From Acidobacteriota bacterium (lineage in GTDB: Bacteria; Acidobacteriota; Terriglobia; Acidiferrales; UBA7541), in the NCBI GenBank assembly GCA_028876695.1, contig JAGWRH010000400.1, positions 1 to 5,604 on the forward strand: DNA of 5,604 nucleotides, given 5' to 3'. Positions 1-5,604 of this stretch are shown here, piece by piece. A model generated the notes under the pieces. It was not told where the DNA came from and did no database searches. It saw only the letters and a program-made list of their open reading frames with translations. The first letter of the stretch is position 1; every line of letters starts with the position of its first letter. The position numbers and the translations under genes were made by a program.

Positions 1-167
1 GGAACCGGCACGCGCGCGGAACCATTGCGCATGTAGATATCCGCGAAATTCACGCCAATGGTGTGATTGCGGACAAGTGCTTCGCCCGGGCCGGGCTTTG
101 GCGTCGGCAAATTTTCGAGCTGGAGTACGTTCGGGTCGCCCGCTTTCGTCACGCGCATCGCTTTCAT
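1..167 (-). CDS. Quinone oxidoreductase-like protein (MDR superfamily), N-terminal part
   Basis: This is the first 55 codons of a gene that runs off the left edge. The reading begins MKAMRVTKAGDPNVLQLENL, continues with a PTPKPGPGEALVR segment (residues 21-33) and then GVNFADIYMRNG (residues 38-49). This order matches the N-terminal GroES-like domain of NADPH:quinone oxidoreductases (Qor type) of the medium-chain dehydrogenase/reductase superfamily. Family members are cytosolic and typically reduce quinones or related electrophilic carbonyls with NADPH; the ADH-type zinc-ligand cysteine is absent here, as expected for Qor. The ATG at 167 is chosen because AAAGGAG (182-176) sits 8 bases upstream, and the ATG at 175 meets a stop after three codons. 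A sigma70-like promoter lies just upstream. The NADPH-binding Rossmann domain lies outside the window, so the substrate cannot be assigned and a crotonyl-CoA reductase-like or other MDR subgroup remains possible. Confidence 0.85.
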   Translation of the reverse strand, partial: MKAMRVTKAGDPNVLQLENLPTPKPGPGEALVRNHTIGVNFADIYMRNGSARVPV

Positions 168-192
168 CGCCGCATCTCCTTTAAGGCGCACG

Positions 193-221
193 ATTATCGT
201 CCCGCGCGACGGCGCGTTCAA
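193..221 (-). promoter_or_regulatory. Candidate sigma70 promoter of the quinone oxidoreductase gene
   Basis: Read on the minus strand, a -35 box TTGAAC (221-216) is followed by exactly 17 bases and a -10 box GATAAT (198-193). These match the consensus at 4 of 6 and 5 of 6 positions. A transcript would start near 186, giving a leader of about 20 bases that carries the AAAGGAG ribosome binding site. Position and spacing fit well; there is no experimental support. Confidence 0.6.
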
Positions 222-374
222 GGCGAAATCGTTTTTGGGGAGTGGGTCAGCGGGTGAATTTTGACTGCATGTGTCACGATCCAGAAAATTCGAACTGACC
301 CCCTGCGATCTTTCAGACAGGCGCTCGCAGGCACAATTCGCGCGGTGCGTAGTATGCTTTGCGCGCGGCTTCGC

Positions 375-384
375 GGGGAGGGAG
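375..384 (+). promoter_or_regulatory. Ribosome binding site deciding the molbindin start
   Basis: GGGGAGGGAG lies just before the ATG at 387, with its GGGGAG part 6 bases upstream. The reading frame stays open upstream to an ATG at 261, but that ATG has no comparable site, and the 42 upstream codons do not resemble any part of a TOBE domain. The site therefore supports the short 68-residue form. Confidence 0.65.
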
Positions 385-386
385 CG

Positions 387-593
387 ATGAAAGTAGGCGC
401 ACGCAACCGGATTGTCGGCAAGATCACGGACATCAAGAAGGGCACGCTGATGTGCCTGGTAAAAGTGGAAATCCCGGCGTCGTCGAGGATGGCTTCGGTG
501 ATGACGCTGGAATCGCTCGAAGAGCTGGGGGTGAAGAAGGGCGATGAAGTCGAAATCGTGGTGAAGGCGGTGAACGTGTTGCTGATGAAGTGA
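387..593 (+). CDS. Molbindin-type molybdate-binding protein (single TOBE/Mop domain)
   Basis: This 68-residue protein is essentially one Mop/TOBE domain, the usual length for stand-alone molbindins. It begins MKVGARNRIVGKI, matching the family ARNxhxGxh opening, has a central VKVEIP strand, then MTLESLEELGVKKGDEV (about residues 39-55) and ends in a KAVNVLL segment where molbindins usually carry KA(S/T)xV. Known molbindins assemble into hexamers in the cytosol and bind molybdate or tungstate, buffering the oxyanion for molybdenum cofactor synthesis. The KAVN ending, lacking the common Ser/Thr, may be a subfamily trait or may affect ligand binding. The gene is divergent from the quinone oxidoreductase gene (219 bases apart) and convergent with proC. 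No modABC or moa/moe gene is nearby, so its molybdate role rests on family membership alone. Confidence 0.87.
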   Translation: MKVGARNRIVGKITDIKKGTLMCLVKVEIPASSRMASVMTLESLEELGVKKGDEVEIVVKAVNVLLMK

Positions 594-600
594 CGGCGGG

Positions 601-638
601 AGGGCGCCGCATACTTTCCTTCAACAAGGCAGCGCCCT
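601..638. terminator. Candidate hairpin between convergent molbindin and proC genes
   Basis: AGGGCGC (601-607) is a perfect inverted match to GCGCCCT (632-638). Inside the loop, CCTT (618-621) and AAGG (626-629) can form a second small stem around CAAC. The structure begins 7 bases after the molbindin stop and 17 bases beyond the proC stop, so it could serve both genes. No T-run follows on either strand, which argues against a classic intrinsic terminator. Confidence 0.35.
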
Positions 639-655
639 TACGGAGCAGTTTGTCG

Positions 656-1492
656 CTAGAGCTCGGCGTCGGAGACGAGGAGCTCTTTGGCGCGCTCGGT
701 CGCTTTCACCACGGCTTTGATGAGGGTGACGCGGAGGCCGCCCTCTTCGAGCTCGAGGATGCCGTCGATGGTGCATCCGGCGGGAGTGGTGACCGTGTCC
801 TTCAGCAGAGCGGGATGATGGCCGGTATCGAGCACCATTTTTGCCGCGCCAAGAGCCGTTTGCGCCGCGAGAAGCGTGGCCAGATCGCGCGGCAGGCCCA
901 CTTTCACTCCGCCTTCGGCCAGCGATTCCAGGATGATGTAGAGGAACGCCGGCCCGCTGGCGGAAAGACCGGTGATCGCGTCCATATTTTTTTCATCGGC
1001 TACGACAGTTTTGCCGACGGCGTCGAAAAGTTTTTGCGCCGTTTCCACGTGCTTGGCTGTGGCGAATTTGCCTTTGCAGATGGCGGTGATGCCCGCGCCG
1101 ACCATTGACGGGGTGTTGGGCATGGCGCGGATCACGGGGGTTTGCAGGCCGAGGCGGCGCTCGATGTAGTCGGTAGAGACGGACGCGGCGATCGAGATGA
1201 GCAGCTTTTTTTCGTCGAGCTCGTCTTTGATTTCGTCGAGCACGTGACCGACGGTTTGCGGTTTCACGCAGACGAGCACCACGTCCGCGCCGCGGACAGC
1301 GCCGCAATTGTCGGTGCCGAGCGAGACGGCCAACTTCACGCCGTTTTTTCGCTCGAGCGCGGGGTGCTGCACGGTGGCGCGAATGTTCTGCGGCGAGACG
1401 AGATTCTGGCGCACGAACGCCTCGATCAAAATTCCGCCCATTTTCCCGGCGCCCAAGACCGCCAGCCGCACCTGGCTTCCAAACAGTGACAT
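656..1492 (-). CDS. proC: Pyrroline-5-carboxylate reductase
   Basis: This complete 278-residue protein catalyses the last step of proline synthesis in the cytosol, reducing 1-pyrroline-5-carboxylate to proline with NAD(P)H. Its length is typical of ProC. An N-terminal Rossmann fold is shown by LAVLGAGKMGG (residues 10-20), the dinucleotide-binding glycine motif, and by VCVKPQ (74-79). VIRAMPNTP (120-128) and GLSASGPAF (165-173) are conserved ProC segments. The C-terminal helical domain contains the family signature from about residue 217 to 244, including KDTVTTPAGCTIDGILELE. The ATG at 1492 is preceded by GAGAGGGGAA (1510-1501), a suitable ribosome binding site about 8 bases away. The gene lies 223 bases downstream of the carbonic anhydrase on the same strand and has its own candidate promoter, so it is probably a separate transcription unit. 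No frameshift or missing motif was seen. Confidence 0.97.
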   Translation of the reverse strand: MSLFGSQVRLAVLGAGKMGGILIEAFVRQNLVSPQNIRATVQHPALERKNGVKLAVSLGTDNCGAVRGADVVLVCVKPQTVGHVLDEIKDELDEKKLLISIAASVSTDYIERRLGLQTPVIRAMPNTPSMVGAGITAICKGKFATAKHVETAQKLFDAVGKTVVADEKNMDAITGLSASGPAFLYIILESLAEGGVKVGLPRDLATLLAAQTALGAAKMVLDTGHHPALLKDTVTTPAGCTIDGILELEEGGLRVTLIKAVVKATERAKELLVSDAEL

Positions 1493-1521
1493 TCGCGTTG
1501 TTCCCCTCTCGCGCGGGGCGA

Positions 1522-1550
1522 ATCATGCGCGCAATACGAGCTGCGTTCAA
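1522..1550 (-). promoter_or_regulatory. Candidate promoter of proC
   Basis: On the minus strand, TTGAAC (1550-1545) is followed by 17 bases and CATGAT (1527-1522), each 4 of 6 to the sigma70 consensus. The start of transcription would fall near 1515, just ahead of the proC ribosome binding site. A second -10-like TATGAT at 1589-1584 has no convincing -35 partner. The assignment rests on pattern and spacing only. Confidence 0.35.
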
Positions 1551-1715
1551 CTGGAGAGCTGGTGGCCCGCGCGGAACCCGACGATCATACAAGAGCCTGG
1601 AGGATGATGCACGAGATGATGGGAGGGAGAAAAGGGCCGGCGCTCGCTGACACGTCCTGGAAGCGAAGCGGGCGCGGGCCCCAATCGTTCTTACGGAAGC
1701 GTCCCGCGAAGGCGA

Positions 1716-2246
1716 TTAATCGGAGGCGCTGGCGGCGCGCTGCGGTTTCACGTCCACTTCCTTCAAGCGGCCGGTCTTCACGTCGTACACAAATCCGCGG
1801 ATCGCAACCGATTTCGCGACCCAAGGATGGGCGCGAAGCTTCTGCACCTGGCGGCGGACGTTCTGCTCGCTATTGGGAAATGAATGGAATTGCTCCGGCG
1901 AAACCGCCGAAGCGCCGGTCTCGCGTTCGAGTTTCGCGAACAGGTCCTCATCCTTGAAAGTCAGCATGCCGCAATCGGTATGGTTGATGATCATGACCTC
2001 GTTCGTGCCGAGCAAGTGTTGCGAGATGAGCAGCGAGCGTATGGCGTCTTCCGTCACCACGCCGCCCGCGTTGCGAATAATGTGGGCCTCGCCGGTCTTC
2101 AGCCCCAGCATCGGTTCAATGGTCAGCCGCGCATCCATGCAGGCGATGACGGCGAGTTTTCGAGCCGGGGGCATTGGCAGATTGCCCAGATTGAAAGAGC
2201 CCGCGTAATTTTGGTTGGATTTGAGAGTTTCGTCGATCGTTCCCAT
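1716..2246 (-). CDS. Beta-class carbonic anhydrase
   Basis: This complete 176-residue cytosolic zinc enzyme interconverts CO2 and bicarbonate. The beta-class zinc ligands are all present: Cys36 in ACMDAR, with Asp38 and Arg40 forming the conserved Asp-Arg dyad, and His89 and Cys92 in NHTDCGM. IIRNAGG (56-62) is a further family motif. The compact size and short N-terminus resemble the small prokaryotic beta enzymes (Cab or Rv1284-like) more than plant-type ones; this subgrouping is inference. The frame is open 163 codons further upstream, but the ATG at 2246 is preferred: AGGAGG (2258-2253) lies 6 bases before it, and the upstream translation overlaps the start of the divergent receptor gene and resembles no carbonic anhydrase. 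proC follows downstream on the same strand after 223 bases. Bicarbonate supply for carboxylases or pH balance are plausible roles; the sequence does not decide. Confidence 0.95.
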   Translation of the reverse strand: MGTIDETLKSNQNYAGSFNLGNLPMPPARKLAVIACMDARLTIEPMLGLKTGEAHIIRNAGGVVTEDAIRSLLISQHLLGTNEVMIINHTDCGMLTFKDEDLFAKLERETGASAVSPEQFHSFPNSEQNVRRQVQKLRAHPWVAKSVAIRGFVYDVKTGRLKEVDVKPQRAASASD

Positions 2247-2252
2247 CGGTGG

Positions 2253-2258
2253 CCTCCT
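2253..2258 (-). promoter_or_regulatory. Ribosome binding site deciding the carbonic anhydrase start
   Basis: The minus strand reads AGGAGG here, a full Shine-Dalgarno core, 6 bases before the ATG at 2246. It settles the choice between the 176-residue protein and the much longer in-frame open frame beginning at 2735. Confidence 0.8.
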
Positions 2259-2322
2259 TCGCACGCCATCCCAACGCGCGTCCTGCACGCGCTGGGGAAT
2301 CGCGAGGATCGTGCGGTCGACG

Positions 2323-2331
2323 ATGTTACCA
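2323..2331 (-). promoter_or_regulatory. Possible extended -10 element for the carbonic anhydrase gene
   Basis: On the minus strand TGGTAACAT (2331-2323) fits an extended -10 pattern, TGn followed by a hexamer 4 of 6 to TATAAT. No acceptable -35 box is found 16 to 18 bases upstream. It would give a leader of roughly 70 bases before the start codon at 2246. This is the best candidate in the 244-base divergent region; nothing comparable was found for the receptor on the plus strand. Confidence 0.25.
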
Positions 2332-2490
2332 CGCCTGATCGCCAACAGATTTTTGCGCGGCGTGACGGCGGGAGCGCGGGACGCATTCGCCGAGGCAGGA
2401 TTCTTCGCGAGGGCGGGCGATGCAACCAGATAGACAAAGCTGCCGTCGAAGTTCCCAGAACATGACCGAGCTAAGTGGTCCGGGAAAAAA

Positions 2491-5400
2491 ATGACGCGCA
2501 AGGCGCGCCGGTTGCGGCTGCCGCGTGTTCGCACGCTAAGCCATTTGGCGGCGGCGCTCGTGGCCGGAAGTCTAGCGACCGCGGCAATCGCGCCGGGCCA
2601 CGACGCGAATGCGCGCTCGCGAGCGGATCGGCCCTCGGCACAAGCATCTAGCAGCGGCGAGCCGACGACCACGCTGGCTGGAATTGTGCGAACCGCCGCG
2701 GGCGATCCCATTCCCGGCGCAGCGGTCCGCGCCACGCGGACCGAATCGAATCAAGCGTGGGTCACGTGGACGGATCAAAACGGCAAGTTTCAATTTCCGT
2801 CGGTGCCTGCGGGCCACTTCGCCATTGAAGCGGAACAACTGGGCTTCGAGACGTCCGAGCTGCAGTTGCAGGTCGCATCGGGGCTCGCGCCTCCGCCGAT
2901 TCAGCTGACGCTGCGCGTCGCGTCGCTCGCCGACCTCGAAGGCGGCGTACAGGCGGCGGGCCAGACTAGCACAGGCGCGGGGACGGCGGCGAACCCAGCG
3001 CTCAACGGCAGGGCAAGAATGCGCGGGCAGCGGCAGCGGGGCAATCCCGCGGCATCGCCCAGCGCATCGGGCGGACGCGGCGGCTTCGGCGGCAGAGGGC
3101 AGCTTCCACCGGGCGTGGTGAACGCGCTGAGCGAAGGCCTGGCAAATGGAGGCTTTCAGCAAACCGACTTGACCGGAGACGCTGGAGCAAACGGTCAAGC
3201 GGAGGAAGTCGCTGGCGCCGGTCTGAACGCCGCGCCGCCAGCAGCCGCGGGAGCGGGCGGCACTTCCTCGGACGCTTTTCTGCTGCAGGGAACCGTGGGA
3301 CAAGGGCTCTCGGCGAGCGGACCGCGTGGGTTTGGGCCAGGCGGCGGTGGACCGGCTGGGTTGATGCCGGAATCGCCAGGCGGGCCGGGCGGGCCGGGAA
3401 TGCCCGGCGGAAATGTGGTGCAAGGTGGCCCCGGAGGCGGATCGCCCAATTCCGGCAGCCCCGGTGAAGGCGGCGGAGGTCCGCAGCGAATTTTCATTGC
3501 TCGCGGCGGCGGGGGCGGCCGGGGGCCGAGACTGTTCGCGGGCGGCGGAGGCGGCATGTTTTTCCGCCAGCAGGTGAACCGCATGCGCTTCAGCTTTTAC
3601 GACCGCCTGGACGATTCCGCGTTTGACGCGCGACCGTACGCGATCACCGGCCACGCTTCGCCGAAGCTCGGTCATTTCAACGACCGATTTGGAGTGAATC
3701 TGGGCGGACCGCTGCGAATCCCTCATGTTTATAACGGCAGCGACAAGACGTATTTTTTTTCCAATTATCAGCACACGACGGCGAGTAGCGCGGTGAACAC
3801 GTTTTCGACTGTGCCTGGTTTTGATGCGAGCGGGCTGGACGAGCGACACGGGTATTTCTGCGGCACGGCACTCTTCCAGCCGTTTTCCAATCCGTCGGCG
3901 GCGTATCCCACGGTTGCCGATTCAAATTGCGCGGGCGGCGTCGCCCAGCAGGTCCCGGTCAGCTCCGCCGCAGCCGGTCTACTGGCGTATATCCCGAAGC
4001 CAAACCTTCCTGGAACGGTTCAGAATTTTCTGCTGCAAGCCACGGCGCCAAGCAACGCGGACACTCTGAATGTGCACGTGCTGCACACGATCAACGCAAA
4101 ATTCAATGTGAACGGCGGCTACAACTTCGAATCGGAGCGCGCCGATACGCTGAGCAACTATCCGGGGATCGGGGGCAGGGAATCGACGCGCGATCAAAGC
4201 GTCGATCTGGGATTGTTGCACAACTGGACGCCGCGGCTGGTGGAAAACATGTCCGTAAACTGGAGCCGCAGCCGCGCGCAGGCGCTGAGCCTGAACTCAT
4301 TCGGCGCGAACATCGCGCAGCAACTGGGCATCCATGGAGTTTCCACCCAGCCGGTCGACTACGGCATTCCGCAGATTCGTTTCACGAGTTTTTCTGGAAT
4401 CGACGATCCGGTTCCATCGCTCATCCGCAACCAAACACTTCGTTTCGACGACGGGCTTACCTGGGTACGTGCGAACCACAGCATGCAGTTTGGCGGCGAA
4501 ATCCGCCGAATGCAGACGAATAACGCCGCCAGTCCGAATCCGCGCGGGCAGTTTGTGTTCACCGGCTTGCTGACGAGCCAGCTTACGGCGAGCGGCGCTC
4601 CAGTGCCGGGCACGGGCAATGATTTCGCGGATTTTCTGCTGGGCTTGCCTTTCACCACGAGCGAGCAGTTCGGAAATGCAAACACCTATTTTCGCAGCTG
4701 GGGTTTCGCCGCATACGCGCAAGACGATTGGCGGGCCAGCAAAAGTTTCACGTTGCTGTTGGGCGTCCGTTACGACGCGGTGACGCCGCCGATTGAACTG
4801 AACAACGCCATCGTGAATCTCGACGTAAATCCCGCGATCGCGGCGCTGGCGGCGGCCGGGAGAACGTGCGCAACCTGCGTTCAGCTGGTATTGCCCGGTC
4901 AAACGGGGCCGTATAGCGGCGCGTTCCCGCGCGCGCTGATCCACGGCGATTACAATAACTGGGGACCGCGATTCGGCTTCGCCTGGCAGCCGAAATTTAT
5001 CAAGCCCCGGACGGTGGTCCGAGGCGGCTACTCGATTTTTTACAACGAGTCCGGCTACGACACTCTGGCGCGCGAGCTGGCCTATCAGCCACCCGTCTCG
5101 ATCGCGCAGACGTGGACGACCTCGGTTTCGGCGCCGCTCACGATCGCGAACGGATTTCTGCCGCCGCAAGGTTCGAACCTGATTTCGAACACCGAAGCCG
5201 TCGATCCGTTCTATCGGAATGCCTATGCCCAAATGTGGACGCTCGGCGCCGAAACTTCGCTCACTCAGAACTGGATTCTCGACCTGACCTACACGGGCAC
5301 GAAGGGCACTCATCTGGACGTTTTGCGAGCGCCGAATCGCGCACCGCTGGGAACGTCGCAAGCGAACATCCAGGCGAGCCGCGTGGATCCGGTGGCGACG

Positions 5401-5604
5401 GGCTTCACGTTCGATCAGTCCGGCGCGAATTCGATCTACAACGCGTTGCAGGTGCGCGTGATGCACCGCTTCACGCACGGGCTGATGCTGCAAGGCATTT
5501 ATACCTACGGAAAATCGCTCGACAACGCGAGCTCCATCGGCGGCGGCACCGGCACAGTCGAGCAAATCGATGGGAATCTTGCGGCCGAGCGCGGGCTCTC
5601 CACA
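2491..5604 (+). CDS. Oar-like TonB-dependent outer-membrane receptor, C-terminus cut by window end
   Basis: The frame is open from the ATG at 2491 to the window end, 1038 codons without stop or frameshift. Residues 1 to about 34 are a Sec signal peptide: eight Lys/Arg in the first 14 residues, then a hydrophobic stretch ending ATAAIA. Residues 61-123 form a carboxypeptidase-regulatory-like beta-sandwich (GDPIPGAAV, TWTDQNGKFQFPSVPAG, LGFET). Residues 171-357 are Gly/Pro/Ala-rich low complexity. From about 364 the barrel begins, with RFGVNLGGPLRIP (399-411), KTYFFSNYQ (419-427), NDFADFLLG (710-718), AAYAQDDWR (740-748), NNWGPRFGFAW (822-832) and YTYGKSLDN (1004-1012), all typical of acidobacterial Oar-like receptors. 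No clear TonB box or canonical plug was found. These proteins sit in the outer membrane and probably import or bind bulky ligands; the ligand here is unknown. The Shine-Dalgarno signal is weak (GGGAAAAAA directly before the ATG); an in-frame stop at 2431-2433 limits any earlier start. The missing C-terminus is probably 100-250 residues, judged from family lengths. Confidence 0.93.
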   Translation, partial: MTRKARRLRLPRVRTLSHLAAALVAGSLATAAIAPGHDANARSRADRPSAQASSSGEPTTTLAGIVRTAAGDPIPGAAVRATRTESNQAWVTWTDQNGKFQFPSVPAGHFAIEAEQLGFETSELQLQVASGLAPPPIQLTLRVASLADLEGGVQAAGQTSTGAGTAANPALNGRARMRGQRQRGNPAASPSASGGRGGFGGRGQLPPGVVNALSEGLANGGFQQTDLTGDAGANGQAEEVAGAGLNAAPPAAAGAGGTSSDAFLLQGTVGQGLSASGPRGFGPGGGGPAGLMPESPGGPGGPGMPGGNVVQGGPGGGSPNSGSPGEGGGGPQRIFIARGGGGGRGPRLFAGGGGGMFFRQQVNRMRFSFYDRLDDSAFDARPYAITGHASPKLGHFNDRFGVNLGGPLRIPHVYNGSDKTYFFSNYQHTTASSAVNTFSTVPGFDASGLDERHGYFCGTALFQPFSNPSAAYPTVADSNCAGGVAQQVPVSSAAAGLLAYIPKPNLPGTVQNFLLQATAPSNADTLNVHVLHTINAKFNVNGGYNFESERADTLSNYPGIGGRESTRDQSVDLGLLHNWTPRLVENMSVNWSRSRAQALSLNSFGANIAQQLGIHGVSTQPVDYGIPQIRFTSFSGIDDPVPSLIRNQTLRFDDGLTWVRANHSMQFGGEIRRMQTNNAASPNPRGQFVFTGLLTSQLTASGAPVPGTGNDFADFLLGLPFTTSEQFGNANTYFRSWGFAAYAQDDWRASKSFTLLLGVRYDAVTPPIELNNAIVNLDVNPAIAALAAAGRTCATCVQLVLPGQTGPYSGAFPRALIHGDYNNWGPRFGFAWQPKFIKPRTVVRGGYSIFYNESGYDTLARELAYQPPVSIAQTWTTSVSAPLTIANGFLPPQGSNLISNTEAVDPFYRNAYAQMWTLGAETSLTQNWILDLTYTGTKGTHLDVLRAPNRAPLGTSQANIQASRVDPVATGFTFDQSGANSIYNALQVRVMHRFTHGLMLQGIYTYGKSLDNASSIGGGTGTVEQIDGNLAAERGLST
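3301..3555 (+). repeat. Gly-rich low-complexity tract inside the receptor gene
   Basis: These 85 codons (residues 271-355) encode 38 glycines by direct count, mostly in GGPGG, GGG and PGG runs with prolines and serines. A perfect tandem pair of GGCGGGCCG lies at 3379-3396. Repeats of this kind are prone to slippage, yet the frame is intact here. The segment is probably disordered or a flexible linker. On the opposite strand it reads as a proline-rich open frame, which is a composition artefact. Confidence 0.7.

Noticed and set aside
261..386. In-frame N-terminal extension of the molbindin from an ATG at 261
   Set aside because: The domain begins exactly at the ATG at 387, which has a good ribosome binding site, and the upstream residues look like random GC-rich translation.
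590..1108. 172-codon plus-strand open frame
   Set aside because: It is antisense to proC, whose full set of motifs is clear on the minus strand.
1546..1588. 13-codon minus-strand open frame upstream of proC (starts ATG at 1588), considered as a leader peptide
   Set aside because: It has no ribosome binding site, no run of regulatory codons such as proline, and no attenuator-like hairpin set following it.
1640..1715. GC-rich inverted segments downstream of the carbonic anhydrase, considered as a terminator
   Set aside because: Only short 4-5 base stems (for example GGGC-CCGC-GCCC on the minus strand) with no T-run could be found; this is not better than expected at this GC content.
2247..2735. 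In-frame N-terminal extension of 163 codons on the carbonic anhydrase
   Set aside because: The extension has no carbonic anhydrase similarity, overlaps the divergent receptor start, and a strong AGGAGG precedes the ATG at 2246.
3195..3584. Proline-rich minus-strand open frame resembling a PPP-repeat protein
   Set aside because: The proline runs are simply the complement of the receptor's glycine codons (GGC/GGN read as GCC/NCC in another frame).
2572..3849. 425-codon open frame on the minus strand
   Set aside because: It is antisense to the receptor signal peptide, regulatory domain and Gly tract, has Arg-rich composition, and shows no family resemblance.
4297..5565. 422-codon open frame on the minus strand opposite the receptor
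   Set aside because: It is Arg/Ala-rich with no recognisable motif and lies fully antisense to an intact receptor frame; long antisense frames are expected at this GC content.

Overview
The window looks like chromosomal DNA of a GC-rich Acidobacteriota bacterium. The main reason is the large plus-strand gene filling the right half. It encodes an Oar-like TonB-dependent receptor (signal peptide, carboxypeptidase-regulatory-like domain, Gly-rich stretch, long barrel with motifs such as NDFADFLLG and AAYAQDDWR), and that family is strongly expanded in Acidobacteriota. This taxonomic call is inference from protein style; no rRNA or marker phylogeny is available here.

Layout from left to right: (1) 1-167, minus strand, the first 55 codons of a zinc-independent quinone oxidoreductase-like gene, with a good candidate sigma70 promoter at 193-221. 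(2) 387-593, plus strand, a 68-residue molbindin/TOBE (Mop) protein, divergent from gene 1. (3) 594-655, a short convergent gap with a candidate hairpin. (4) 656-1492, minus strand, proC, pyrroline-5-carboxylate reductase, complete. (5) 1493-1715, a 223-base gap with a candidate proC promoter. (6) 1716-2246, minus strand, a complete 176-residue beta-carbonic anhydrase. (7) 2247-2490, a 244-base divergent intergenic region. (8) 2491 to the right edge, plus strand, the Oar-like receptor, intact for 1038 codons and cut by the window end.

The genes do not form one obvious pathway. proC (last step of proline synthesis) and the carbonic anhydrase (CO2/bicarbonate interconversion) are housekeeping enzymes on the same strand but separated by 223 bases, so they are probably transcribed separately. 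The molbindin stands alone without visible molybdate transport or cofactor genes. The receptor is an envelope protein facing away from the others. No tRNA, rRNA, CRISPR array, insertion sequence, phage or defence gene was recognised, and no gap between genes exceeds 300 bases. I found no clear undescribed system; the most unusual object is the receptor's Gly-rich tract where a plug domain would be expected.
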